A stretch of 41,139 nt of DNA from DAHVFY01 sp040388665 (GTDB lineage: Bacteria; Chlamydiota; Chlamydiia; Chlamydiales; Rhabdochlamydiaceae): the NCBI GenBank assembly GCA_040388665.1, contig JAZKBL010000004.1:1-41139 (forward strand), read 5' to 3'. The notes beneath the pieces were generated by a model. It did not search any database, was not told the DNA's origin, and saw only the letters and a program-made list of their open reading frames with translations. Below are positions 23,555 through 31,137 of the stretch, one piece after another; within the stretch, counting starts at the first letter, position 1, and each line of letters opens with the position of its first letter. The translations under genes and the position numbers were made by a program.

Positions 23555-24361
23555 ATGAGTGGATTAGCGATGACAGGTGCGGGTGGACGCATTCTTGAAA
23601 TGCCAACAACAGATATCTTATTTCTTATGGGAAAATGCTTTTTTTCACCAATTGAAACGGTTGGTAAAATAACCAAGTTGATTAAGGGCAATTTATCGCC
23701 GATGCACTCCGCTGTAACGAGTGCTGCAGGTACTGGTAAACTTGTGATCGGAATAGCTGGCTTCCCAGAATCAATTTTAAAATTTGGTAAAGCTGTAAAG
23801 CAGGTATTTGTTGAGCCGGGTCTATATAACGTCAAAGAAGCTTTTATGAAATTTGCCTCCATGGGTGGACCTCTTAACGATACCTATGATTTCATTTTTA
23901 AGCATGTGACTGAGGTGATCCCGAGCTCTGTAACCACTTTTGTTAAAGGGATAAGCCCTATTGGAATGGTTCTTGTATCGACCGATTCAGGGATAAAAAA
24001 TGCCATAGACATTACTAAAGAAGTTAAGAACGGTGTCAATGCAATGCGCGCTAAAAATGCGAGCAAATCCGGTAGCAAAGATGCAACGCAAGCGACAAAT
24101 GATCTCATTAATGCAGGAATTAGGGGCTCAAAAGTTACGGCAGATGCTATTTCTGCTGCATGTTATTTCGTTTTAGGAGTAGCGTTGCTTGTTGCTTTTT
24201 GGCTGGCTGCTGTGCCTGCTTGGTTGCTTGTGATACCGCCGGCTATTGCATTGGTGGCTATTCTTGCATCGAAATGGATAGATAAGCTCTTTGTGCAGTC
24301 AATACCTGAAGAAAAAACGAAAGTGATGCTTGGTTCTGCTAAAAAGATAACAAATGTCTAG
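23555..24361 (+). CDS. Inc-like protein 1 of 4 (putative inclusion membrane protein at the Cap1/CT529 locus)
   Basis: 268 residues, no recognised domain and no signal peptide. Residues 1 to about 200 are soluble, rich in Gly, Ser, Ala and Lys. Residues about 203-238 form two hydrophobic stretches (CYFVLGVALLVAFWLAA, AWLLVIPPAIALVAILA) separated by a Pro-containing turn, then a charged 30-residue tail. A bilobed 40-residue hydrophobic hairpin is the defining trait of Inc proteins, which are type III-secreted into the host vacuole membrane. The genomic slot, between fmt and rplC, is occupied by the Inc gene CT529/Cap1 in C. trachomatis (recalled). ATG 23555 has AGGAG (23544-23548) 6 nt upstream. 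A TATACT (23515-23520) and a 12-bp palindrome (23482-23493) lie in the leader. It overlaps the next gene by 8 nt. Confidence 0.65.
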   Translation: MSGLAMTGAGGRILEMPTTDILFLMGKCFFSPIETVGKITKLIKGNLSPMHSAVTSAAGTGKLVIGIAGFPESILKFGKAVKQVFVEPGLYNVKEAFMKFASMGGPLNDTYDFIFKHVTEVIPSSVTTFVKGISPIGMVLVSTDSGIKNAIDITKEVKNGVNAMRAKNASKSGSKDATQATNDLINAGIRGSKVTADAISAACYFVLGVALLVAFWLAAVPAWLLVIPPAIALVAILASKWIDKLFVQSIPEEKTKVMLGSAKKITNV

Positions 24362-25058
24362 AAGTGCATGTGTTCAAGGTTTTAAAAGTTTCGATGATGT
24401 TTGGGACGTATCAAGATCCTTGAGCACCTTTGCGGGTCATGTTTATGATAACGTTTCTCTTTCACAAAATGGAGCGCATGCGTTAAAAACTGCAGGTGCG
24501 ATCACCTCTCTTGCCGTTTTTCCGCAAATCGGTTCTAAGGTAATCGATATTTCAAAGGATATGCATGCCTTGCGGTCAGGCAAAGAACATTCTATTAAAC
24601 CTTTAGTTTTAGATGCGCTTTCGCTCATTGGTAATGGTTGTGATGCTATAGTCGTCGTGGTTTCTATGGGGCTTATACGCGCTCAAAAGGCGTTTTCTGC
24701 GGCCCCTGTCATTTCTGATAGTATTACTGTGGTTGTTGATGGAGCGGAGTTTTTTTCTCACGTGGAAAAAGCGGGCAAAAATTACAAAAAAATGCATCAA
24801 GCAGTAGTTGAAAAGAAAATAAATTATTATCACAAAAAGAGTTGGCAAGAAGGAATTAGAACAGTGAAAACAATTTGTTCTGTTGGCATGGCGGCTTTTG
24901 CTCTTCTTTCGCTTGTTTTTACTTCTTTTTCTACATGTGCAGCGGGTTTAGTATTAGCTTCCGGAGTGTATGTGGTTTTGACTTTAGCGGATGTTTTTTT
25001 AAGCCGATCGATAGAAAGTAAGAGAAAAAGTGCCATGAGTCGGCTATGTCCGGGATAA
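24354..25058 (+). CDS. Inc-like protein 2 of 4
   Basis: 234 residues with no named domain. The soluble region (1-170) contains an amphipathic or hydrophobic patch at about 98-107 (AIVVVVSMGL). The bilobed hydrophobic hairpin is at about 173-191 (TICSVGMAAFALLSLVFTS) and 195-214 (CAAGLVLASGVYVVLTLADV), followed by a basic tail SRSIESKRKSAMSR. The layout matches its upstream neighbour. The ATG overlaps the upstream stop by 8 nt and has only a weak purine tract (AAAAAGA) before it, so translation is probably coupled. Its own end overlaps gene 3 by 13 nt. A paralogous origin with genes 1, 3 and 4 is likely from layout, but I cannot show it from pairwise identity by eye. Confidence 0.6.
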   Translation: MSRSACVQGFKSFDDVWDVSRSLSTFAGHVYDNVSLSQNGAHALKTAGAITSLAVFPQIGSKVIDISKDMHALRSGKEHSIKPLVLDALSLIGNGCDAIVVVVSMGLIRAQKAFSAAPVISDSITVVVDGAEFFSHVEKAGKNYKKMHQAVVEKKINYYHKKSWQEGIRTVKTICSVGMAAFALLSLVFTSFSTCAAGLVLASGVYVVLTLADVFLSRSIESKRKSAMSRLCPG

Positions 25059-25756
25059 GTTTTTTTTCTCGAAGCCTTGCACAAGAAAATTATATAGAAC
25101 GCTTAGCATCTGTAAAGATTTTTTTTAAAAGTTATCGGTTGGTAAAATGGGCTTCTTATTGCAATCTTAGCGTATGCGAGATCAGTAAAGCTGTGAAAGA
25201 GATGGAAGCGCCGTTTAATATCCCTAAAATGCTTGTAAACGCCTCGATTCTTTTTAATCCTAATGTGTGTGCTTGGAAAAGGGTCTCGTCCGGCATTAAA
25301 ATGATGGGATCGGGAGCTTATTCAATGATATGGGCGAATAAACAAGTATCAAAATTAAGTGACAGCTACTGCTTAGGGGAGACCTCTTGCGAAATTCTTG
25401 AAAAAGTCTCTTTATCTAGTAAATTTTTGTATTCATGTTTTCAGATAGTTTACGCGATATGCAGTCTTTTCCATATTTCTCGATGTGCAGCGCGTTCACG
25501 GTGGGAATCTAGAGAACAGCTTTCTACAAAGATTGCTTGGATAATTTCGCTTTTAAAAAATATGATTAAACTATTGTTATGTTTTGTATTTGGGGTGTTT
25601 TTTCTGCCCGGAATTGCTGTGACAGCGCCTTTACAGCTTTTTGCGCGCACCATCGTTTTAGTGCTTTCTGTTTCTGGTAGATTTTTTGATAAAAATGCAA
25701 AAAAATACTCACCGAATATTCTATGGGGAGGCTCTGCTTGTCAATTAGGGGCGTAG
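25046..25756 (+). CDS. Inc-like protein 3 of 4
   Basis: 236 residues with no named domain, relatively rich in Cys and aromatic residues. A first hydrophobic patch is at about 127-143 (FLYSCFQIVYAICSLFH). A C-terminal hydrophobic pair is at about 174-190 (IKLLLCFVFGVFFLPGI) and 193-210 (TAPLQLFARTIVLVLSV), followed by a charged tail with Asp and Lys. This C-terminal end looks the most like what I remember of the end of Cap1, but that is recollection and not an alignment. It starts inside gene 2 (13-nt overlap) with no visible ribosome site. It overlaps gene 4 by up to 34 nt, depending on the start of gene 4. Confidence 0.6.
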   Translation: MSGISFFSRSLAQENYIERLASVKIFFKSYRLVKWASYCNLSVCEISKAVKEMEAPFNIPKMLVNASILFNPNVCAWKRVSSGIKMMGSGAYSMIWANKQVSKLSDSYCLGETSCEILEKVSLSSKFLYSCFQIVYAICSLFHISRCAARSRWESREQLSTKIAWIISLLKNMIKLLLCFVFGVFFLPGIAVTAPLQLFARTIVLVLSVSGRFFDKNAKKYSPNILWGGSACQLGA

Positions 25757-26352
25757 GTGGAACCAGTATCCATGGAACATTAACTGGAGGCATTTTTTCA
25801 GCATTAAGCATCGCTATAGGCTCCATTGGTCGTAATGCAGCCATGAAAACACAAAGAGAAGCATCAAAGACGTTTCAGAAAAGAGAAATAGAAAAAGCCG
25901 GTATAGACGCTTTTAGTAACAAATTGCTCGTAGCTTGGGGTGCATCTGGCGTTATGGAATGGGTAAGCCACTTTCCCGGGTCTGTTTTTAGTAAAATAAA
26001 AGTAATTTCTAATATTTTTGGAAGGGCAATAAGCTGCGCTTTGTCTGGTGTTAGAGTTTATGGTAATATTAGAGATCTTATATTTTTTGAAAAATTGACA
26101 ACTTCAAACACTCCAACTGTGCTTAGAGCCTTTGCTGAGCATCAAATGACCCTTACGTCCCTTACTTTAATAGGAGATCTTTGCTTTATCGGCTATTTTG
26201 CTTTAGAGATCGCGTCTATTTTAATAGGGGCAGCTTTTGTGAGCGGGCTCTCCAATCTTTTGCTCTTGGCGGGCATTATTTTTTTGATCGCTGGGGTCGT
26301 GTACATGACGATGAATGGTGTTGAAAGTTCAAAAAAGATCATGGGGAGTTAG
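25738..26352 (+). CDS. Inc-like protein 4 of 4
   Basis: 204 residues from TTG 25738, which has a strong ribosome site (GGGGAGG, 25725-25731) 6 nt upstream. An ATG at 25723 in the same frame would give 209 residues but has no such site. An N-terminal weakly hydrophobic stretch (GTLTGGIFSALSIAIGSIG) is followed by a charged region (MKTQREASKTFQKREIEKAG). The C-terminal bilobed hydrophobic region starts at LTLIGDLCFIGYFALEIASI and continues as LIGAAFVSGLSNLLLLAG and IIFLIAGVVYMTM, ending with a short GVESSKKIMGS tail. Same architecture as the three upstream genes and last of the overlapping chain. A small membrane-peptide ORF begins 7 nt downstream. No function can be assigned. Confidence 0.6.
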   Translation: MSIRGVGGTSIHGTLTGGIFSALSIAIGSIGRNAAMKTQREASKTFQKREIEKAGIDAFSNKLLVAWGASGVMEWVSHFPGSVFSKIKVISNIFGRAISCALSGVRVYGNIRDLIFFEKLTTSNTPTVLRAFAEHQMTLTSLTLIGDLCFIGYFALEIASILIGAAFVSGLSNLLLLAGIIFLIAGVVYMTMNGVESSKKIMGS

Positions 26353-26359
26353 TGGACTG

Positions 26360-26461
26360 ATGAGACCTCAAATGACTTTCCAAGAATGTTTCACCATAAT
26401 GGTTTTGGCGGGGCTGGTGATAGTTCTTGTTGTTATATCCCAGCTATCCATAATTTCTTGA
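26360..26461 (+). CDS. Possible small single-span membrane peptide (33 residues)
   Basis: This short ORF begins ATG 7 nt after the stop of Inc-like gene 4. It has a short polar start (MRPQMTFQECF) and one membrane-length hydrophobic stretch (TIMVLAGLVIVLVVISQLSI), ending at TGA. A GGGGAG occurs 11 nt upstream, which is a little far. It could be a fifth gene of the cluster or chance; the clean hydrophobic span within so short an ORF makes it worth recording. The end overlaps a possible promoter for rplC. Confidence 0.3.
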   Translation: MRPQMTFQECFTIMVLAGLVIVLVVISQLSIIS

Positions 26462-26680
26462 GAAAAATCCCGACTTTAGTGTAGACTCGAAAAATGAGCA
26501 GTAAATGAGAAATTGTTTGTGTAGAAAATCGCAATTTTGTTAGCCTGTTCGCTTTAGCCCAATGAAGGGCGAATGAATGTGAAGCATCTGAATATGGATG
26601 CGCTCTTCACTTGGCTTGTCTTGCCAACGGCGTTGTTGATCAAGAGAGAGGGGAACATCCGACTAAGGACGTGTAGAATT
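26458..26680 (+). promoter_or_regulatory. rplC leader region with a candidate promoter
   Basis: About 220 nt before the rplC ATG hold no convincing gene. A promoter-like pair TTGAGA (26458-26463) and TAGACT (26482-26487), 18-bp spacer, would give a leader of roughly 185 nt. Within it, TTCGC-TTTA-GCCC-AATGAA-GGGC-GAA (around 26548-26573) can fold into a small hairpin. In other bacteria the first gene cluster of this operon is autoregulated through a structured leader bound by L4; no specific homology is visible here. Confidence 0.3.
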
Positions 26681-27331
26681 ATGACTCTGAAATTTATGGG
26701 AAAAAAAGCAGGAATGACAAGACTGTTTGATGAGAAAGGAAATCTTGTCGTTTGTACGGTAATCTATGCCGAATCCAATGTAATAACGCAAGTCAAGAAC
26801 GCTGAAATGGATGGTTATAATGCCGTGCAGGTCGGTGCGTTTAAGGTGACAGCGCCAAAATTAAAAAACGTCAGTAAAGCGCTGCGTGGGCATTACGCTA
26901 AAGGTAATGTCGAACCTAGAAGAAAGCTTTCTGAAACACGAGTTGACGATGTTGAACAGTATCAAGTCGGTCAAGAGATCAGCGTTAGCTCTTTCACAGA
27001 CGTTGCTTATGTTAATGTATGTTCGATCTCTAAGGGAAAAGGACATCAAGGTGTTATCAAACGTCATCATTTTGCTGGCGGACCTGCATCTCACGGTTCT
27101 GGATTTCATAGACATGGCGGATCATGCGGTATGAGATCATCTCCAGGACGTTGTTTGCCGGGGCAGAAGAAATCCGGCCGTATGGGCGGAGAAAGAGTTA
27201 CTGTAGAAAATTTACAAGTGGTCAAGATTGATGAAGCAAGGCAAGTCCTCATTATAGCGGGAGCTGTCCCGGGGGCGCGCAATTCTCTTGTCTACGTGAC
27301 CGCATCTAAGAAAAAAACGAGAAAAAAATAA
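26681..27331 (+). CDS. rplC: 50S ribosomal protein L3
   Basis: 216 residues. L3 binds 23S rRNA near the peptidyl transferase centre and nucleates 50S assembly. MGKKAGMTRLFDEKGNLVV is the family N terminus and GGPASHGSGFHRHGGS the signature loop near residue 145. The start at 26681 (MTLKFMGKK) has AAGGA 11 nt upstream; an open frame continues upstream to 26573 but that part is unconserved leader. First gene of the ribosomal operon: rpsJ, which precedes rplC in most bacteria, is absent, as in Chlamydia. The last residues are basic (SKKKTRKK). Confidence 0.97.
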   Translation: MTLKFMGKKAGMTRLFDEKGNLVVCTVIYAESNVITQVKNAEMDGYNAVQVGAFKVTAPKLKNVSKALRGHYAKGNVEPRRKLSETRVDDVEQYQVGQEISVSSFTDVAYVNVCSISKGKGHQGVIKRHHFAGGPASHGSGFHRHGGSCGMRSSPGRCLPGQKKSGRMGGERVTVENLQVVKIDEARQVLIIAGAVPGARNSLVYVTASKKKTRKK

Positions 27332-27351
27332 GTCGCTGAGGAGAGTCAATT

Positions 27352-28020
27352 GTGGCTGGTCTAAAGAAATACGATATGGCAGGAAATGAAATTGGCGAGG
27401 TAGCAATTAGCGATGATCTCGTTAAATCAACTGCTAATTCGCAAATGATCAAAGACTATTTGGTCGCATTGCGAGCCAACGCGCGTCAATGGTCTGCCAA
27501 TACAAAAACGCGTGCTGAAGTAAAACACACGACAAAAAAACCTCACCCTCAAAAAGGAACAGGACGTGCGCGTCAAGGATATTTGGGCGCAACGCAATAT
27601 AAAGGTGGTGGACGTGTTCATGCGCCGAAGCCTAAATTTGATATGCATGTGCGCATCAATAAAAAAGAACGAAGAGCTGCAATTCGGCATCTCCTAGCAG
27701 AAAAGATACAGAGTAATCAATTACATGTATTGCAATACAAGCCGCTCGATGTTCCTAAAACAAAAACTGTAGCGCATTTTATGGAAAAACGCAGTTTGGA
27801 TGGCAGAAGAGTTCTTTTTGTTGGAGAAGGTGCACATGCGCCTAATGCATCTCCTGCTGAAAAATACGAAATGTTTGTAAAGAGCCTTCGCAATATCCCA
27901 CGCCTTAATTTCATGTTAATGTCTAATCTTAGTGGTTATGATGTCGCCGTGAATGGAGATTTAGTGATTATGGAATCCGCTCTTGACGAACTGATGGTAA
28001 TTCTGGGAGGGAAATCCTAA
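27352..28020 (+). CDS. rplD: 50S ribosomal protein L4
   Basis: 222 residues. L4 lines the peptide exit tunnel; the extended tunnel loop KKPHPQKGTGRARQGYLGA (about 61-79) is clear. Later segments such as PRLNFMLMSNLSGYDVA and a C-terminal DELMVILGG are family-typical. GTG start at 27352 with GAGGAGAG upstream. It lies 20 nt after rplC and 3 nt before rplW. In enteric bacteria L4 also represses this operon, but no evidence for that is seen here. Confidence 0.97.
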   Translation: MAGLKKYDMAGNEIGEVAISDDLVKSTANSQMIKDYLVALRANARQWSANTKTRAEVKHTTKKPHPQKGTGRARQGYLGATQYKGGGRVHAPKPKFDMHVRINKKERRAAIRHLLAEKIQSNQLHVLQYKPLDVPKTKTVAHFMEKRSLDGRRVLFVGEGAHAPNASPAEKYEMFVKSLRNIPRLNFMLMSNLSGYDVAVNGDLVIMESALDELMVILGGKS

Positions 28021-28023
28021 ACT

Positions 28024-28362
28024 ATGTTAAAAAAATCACCTTATGATATTATCAAAGGGCGGCACGTAACAGAGAAAGCCCGCGTGATGGAACAACTTCA
28101 ATTCAATTCAAGTAATCCATGCGTAAAAAAATGCAATTCTCCCAAGTCTGTTTTTATCGTAGCGAAAGCTGCAAATAAATATGAAATCGCTAAAGCGGTT
28201 GAAGAAATTTATGCTGATAAAGGCGTACGTGTTGTTGCTGTAAATACAAGCAATGTTGGACCTAAAGAGCGCCGTGTGCGCGGAAGAAAGGGTTTTAAAG
28301 CTGGATATAAAAAAGCTGTTGTGACTTTTGAAGCCGGCGACAGCATTGACGATAAAATTTAA
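28024..28362 (+). CDS. rplW: 50S ribosomal protein L23
   Basis: 112 residues. L23 sits at the tunnel exit and docks trigger factor and SRP. DIIKGRHVTEKARVMEQL is the N-terminal pattern, followed by SVFIVAKAANKYEIAKAVEE and the C-terminal VNTSNVGPKERRVRGRKG. An insertion with two cysteines (NSSNPCVKKCNSP, about 29-41) precedes the VFIV strand. Close coupling to rplD (3 nt). Confidence 0.95.
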   Translation: MLKKSPYDIIKGRHVTEKARVMEQLQFNSSNPCVKKCNSPKSVFIVAKAANKYEIAKAVEEIYADKGVRVVAVNTSNVGPKERRVRGRKGFKAGYKKAVVTFEAGDSIDDKI

Positions 28363-28381
28363 CACGAGTTTTTAAGAGATT

Positions 28382-29215
28382 ATGACAAAGAAGTTTCGAC
28401 CTGTAACTCCGAGTCAGCGGCATTTAGTTCTAACAAGCAATACCGAATTAACCCGCGTTGGACGAGCGACAGTTTCTCCTCACAAGCCATTGCTTGTAAA
28501 AAAACAAAGTACTGGTGGCCGTAACCACCATGGTCATATCACATGTCGACATCGTGGTGGTGGACACAAGAAGTTTTACCGCGTAATCGACTTTAAACGT
28601 GATAAAGAAAATGTTCCTGCAGTTGTCGCTTCAGTTGAGTATGATCCGAATCGTTCAGCTCACATCGCTCTGCTTAATTATGCTGATGGCGAAAAGAGGT
28701 ATATCTTAGCGCCGCAAGGTTTAAAGGCGGGAGATAAAGTATCGACAAGCGAAGAGCCTCCGTTTAATGTTGGCTGCTGCATGAAATTGAAATATATGCC
28801 TTTAGGATCTGTCGTTCATAATATTGAAATGCATCCAGGACGTGGCGGCAAACTTGTTCGTTCAGCGGGCCTTTCTGCTCAGTTAATGGCGCGCAGTGCC
28901 GGTTACGCAACACTAAAGATGCCTTCCGGTGAAGTCCGACTTGTCAATGATGATTGCAAAGCGACTTTTGGAGCTGTTTCCAATGCTGAGAGAAATCTTC
29001 GTATGGAAGGAAAAGCTGGTCGTACGCGATGGAAAGGGATTCGTCCGACAGTACGCGGTACCGCTATGAATCCTGTCGATCACCCTCACGGCGGTGGTGA
29101 AGGTAAGCACAATGGATATATTCCTCAAACACCATGGGCAAAGTACACGAAAGGATTCCGTACTCGTCCTAAGAAAAAATCTAACAAGTGGATTGTAAAG
29201 GATCGTAGGAAATAA
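28382..29215 (+). CDS. rplB: 50S ribosomal protein L2
   Basis: 277 residues. L2 is needed for subunit association and peptidyl transferase activity. TGGRNHHGHITCRHRGGGHK near residue 45 and the C-terminal NPVDHPHGGGEGKHNG, with the functionally important histidine, are both intact. It ends in a basic tail (RPKKKSNKWIVKDRRK). Spacing is 19 nt from rplW and 2 nt to rpsS. Confidence 0.98.
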   Translation: MTKKFRPVTPSQRHLVLTSNTELTRVGRATVSPHKPLLVKKQSTGGRNHHGHITCRHRGGGHKKFYRVIDFKRDKENVPAVVASVEYDPNRSAHIALLNYADGEKRYILAPQGLKAGDKVSTSEEPPFNVGCCMKLKYMPLGSVVHNIEMHPGRGGKLVRSAGLSAQLMARSAGYATLKMPSGEVRLVNDDCKATFGAVSNAERNLRMEGKAGRTRWKGIRPTVRGTAMNPVDHPHGGGEGKHNGYIPQTPWAKYTKGFRTRPKKKSNKWIVKDRRK

Positions 29216-29217
29216 TT

Positions 29218-29517
29218 ATGGGAAGATCGTTACGAAAAGGCCCCTTTGTCGACCATTTTTTACTCGATAAAGTGTCAAAACAAAATAAAGCCGGAAGCAA
29301 AAAAGCTATCAAGACATGGTCTAGAAGATCGATGATACTTCCAGATATGGTAGGTCATACTTTTGAAGTACATAATGGGCGTAAGTTTATTACAGTATTT
29401 GTCTCCGAAAATATGGTAGGACATCGTCTTGGTGAATTTTCACCAACAAGAATGTTCAAGGGTCATGCATCCAAAAAAGTAGCAACACCATCCGGACCTG
29501 GAGGAGGCGCAAAATGA
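29218..29517 (+). CDS. rpsS: 30S ribosomal protein S19
   Basis: 99 residues. S19 binds 16S rRNA in the head near the A site with S13. MGRSLRKGPFVDHFLLDKV and the signature GHRLGEFSPTRMFKGHA are intact. The C-terminal extension (KKVATPSGPGGGAK) is somewhat longer than in E. coli. Its stop overlaps the rplV start (ATGA), indicating translational coupling. Confidence 0.97.
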   Translation: MGRSLRKGPFVDHFLLDKVSKQNKAGSKKAIKTWSRRSMILPDMVGHTFEVHNGRKFITVFVSENMVGHRLGEFSPTRMFKGHASKKVATPSGPGGGAK

Positions 29518-29855
29518 CAAAGCAAAACGCTCGGGCACATTCCAAATACATTCGCATTAGCCCTAGAAAAGCGCGGCTTGCAGCTGATTTGATCCGCGGT
29601 AAAAGCGTAGAAGAAGCCTCTTTGCAATTAACATATTGCAAATTGAGAGCAGGACGCCTTATTAAAAAAACACTTGATAGTGCTGTGGCTAACGCTGAAA
29701 ACAATTTAGAACTGCAAAGACGCGACCTTAAAGTGCAAGAAGTTCGCGTGGACGCGGGCCCTGTTCTGAAAAGGGCAAAAGCTAGAAGCAAAGGTGGCAG
29801 AGTACCTGTTATGAAACGCACAAGCCATTTCACCATAGTTGTAGCAGCGGAGTAA
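29514..29855 (+). CDS. rplV: 50S ribosomal protein L22
   Basis: 113 residues. L22 lines the exit tunnel. The segment ISPRKARLAADLIRGKSVEE and the C-terminal tunnel hairpin region GPVLKRAKARSKGGRVPVMK followed by RTSHFTIVV are typical. The beta-hairpin that contacts macrolides is of normal length. It overlaps rpsS by 4 nt and is followed 9 nt later by rpsC. Confidence 0.97.
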   Translation: MTKQNARAHSKYIRISPRKARLAADLIRGKSVEEASLQLTYCKLRAGRLIKKTLDSAVANAENNLELQRRDLKVQEVRVDAGPVLKRAKARSKGGRVPVMKRTSHFTIVVAAE

Positions 29856-29864
29856 GGAGAGAAT

Positions 29865-30512
29865 ATGGGTCAAAAAACATCCCCAATCGGTTTTCGGTTG
29901 GTACGAAGAAAGAAATGGAAATCTGTTTGGTACGCAAATAAACAAGAGTTTGGTTCTCTTCTTGGTGAAGATCGCAAAATTCGCTTGGCATTGATTTCGA
30001 AACCGTGTTGCGTTGGTGTATCAGAGTTTACCATTAAGAGAATGAGTGGGAAAATTGAAGTAACCATTCACACAGCGCGTCCAGGGTTAGTTATTGGAAA
30101 GAAAGGTGCGGAAATCGATGTCCTTAAAGCTGAACTCAAACAGCTTACAGGAAAAGAGATCTGGATCGAAGTAGAAGAAATTAAGCGCCCTGACTTAGAT
30201 GCAAAACTCGTTGCAGAAGCCATTGCAAAGCAACTTGAACGTCGCGTTCCGTTTCGTCGAATCATGAAGAAAGCGATGCAAGCATCTATGGATGCTGGCG
30301 CAGCGGGTATTAAAGTACAACTTTCAGGTCGAATTGGCGGAGCTGAGATTGCGCGAACAGAATGGTATAAAGAGGGAAGAATTCCTCTGCAAACAATTAG
30401 AGCAGATATTGGTTATGCAATGGGACGAGCGGAGACAACCTATGGCTCCATCGGTGTGAAAGTGTGGATTAATAAAGGTGATGATCACGTAACAAGAGTT
30501 CTAGGAGGCTAA
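29865..30512 (+). CDS. rpsC: 30S ribosomal protein S3
   Basis: 215 residues. S3 forms the mRNA entry channel. MGQKTSPIGFRLVRRKKW is the N terminus. A type II KH domain contains ARPGLVIGKKGAEIDVLKAE (about 77-96), and the C-terminal domain has GRIGGAEIARTEWYKEGRI and TIRADIGYAMGRAETTYG. Ribosome site AGGAGA sits 4-10 nt upstream. Two nucleotides separate it from rplP. Confidence 0.97.
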   Translation: MGQKTSPIGFRLVRRKKWKSVWYANKQEFGSLLGEDRKIRLALISKPCCVGVSEFTIKRMSGKIEVTIHTARPGLVIGKKGAEIDVLKAELKQLTGKEIWIEVEEIKRPDLDAKLVAEAIAKQLERRVPFRRIMKKAMQASMDAGAAGIKVQLSGRIGGAEIARTEWYKEGRIPLQTIRADIGYAMGRAETTYGSIGVKVWINKGDDHVTRVLGG

Positions 30513-30514
30513 CT

Positions 30515-30934
30515 ATGGCCTTGATGCCAGTACGAACGAAATTTAGAAAAATGCAAAAGGGCCATCATACAGGCCTGAGTAAAGCTGCTAACTTTATTGA
30601 TTTTGGTGATTTTGGAATGCAAGCTCTTGAAAGAGGGCGTATTACCAATCATCAGATCGAAGCGTGTCGTGTAGCGATTAACCGCCACTTTAACCGCCGC
30701 GGAAAAGTATGGATACGCATTTTCCCGGATAAGTCAGTGTCGAAAAAACCAGCAGAAACACGTATGGGTAAAGGTAAAGGCGCTCCAGACCATTGGGTAG
30801 CAGTTGTGAAACCTGGTCGTATACTTTTCGAAGTTGGGAACGTGCCTAAAGAATTAGCCCAAGATGCTCTTCGCAGAGCAGCCGCGAAGCTAGGAATTAA
30901 AACGAGATTTGTCGAAAGGGTAGAAAGAGTCTAA
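30515..30934 (+). CDS. rplP: 50S ribosomal protein L16
   Basis: 139 residues. L16 organises the A-site tRNA region of the 50S. MPVRTKFRKMQKGHHTG, FGDFGMQALERGRITNHQIE and the signature RMGKGKGAPDHWVAVVKPGR are intact, followed by LFEVGNVPKELAQDALRRAA. GGAGG upstream within the end of rpsC. It is followed 2 nt later by rpmC. Confidence 0.97.
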   Translation: MALMPVRTKFRKMQKGHHTGLSKAANFIDFGDFGMQALERGRITNHQIEACRVAINRHFNRRGKVWIRIFPDKSVSKKPAETRMGKGKGAPDHWVAVVKPGRILFEVGNVPKELAQDALRRAAAKLGIKTRFVERVERV

Positions 30935-30936
30935 TT

Positions 30937-31137
30937 ATGTTAAAAAAACAAGAAATAAGAGACCAAACACTAGAAGAGCTCGTAGTATTGAATCAAGATC
31001 TTTCAAAAGAGATCTACGATCTTATGAATGAGTTTAGACAAACGAGAAAAATGGAAAGGCCCCATTTAATTCGAGAGAAGAAAAAAACACGGGCTAGAGT
31101 GTTAACCATTATCAAAGAGAAAGGTGCAACAAAATGA
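30937..31137 (+). CDS. rpmC: 50S ribosomal protein L29
   Basis: 66 residues, a two-helix protein near the exit tunnel and the trigger factor dock. The N-terminal helix reads EIRDQTLEELVVLNQDLSKE and the second helix ERPHLIREKKKTRARVLTII. The end overlaps rpsQ by 4 nt (ATGA). Confidence 0.93.
   Translation: MLKKQEIRDQTLEELVVLNQDLSKEIYDLMNEFRQTRKMERPHLIREKKKTRARVLTIIKEKGATK

Noticed and set aside
23542..23862. Antisense ORFs over the Inc-like genes and many other shadow ORFs of 60-150 codons, including those opposite dnaE, rpsH and rpsE
   Set aside because: They mirror conserved coding frames on the other strand, have no ribosome sites or domains, and follow from codon bias of the real gene.
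23555..26352. Phage holin, toxin or transporter operon reading of the four-gene membrane cluster
   Set aside because: No phage or toxin partner genes lie nearby, the soluble parts are too large for holins, and the locus and hydrophobic layout fit Inc proteins better.
26573..26680. Upstream extension of rplC with a hydrophobic leader-like peptide
   Set aside because: The L3 family begins at the MTLKFMGKK start; the 36 upstream residues have no ribosome site or conservation and cover the leader region.
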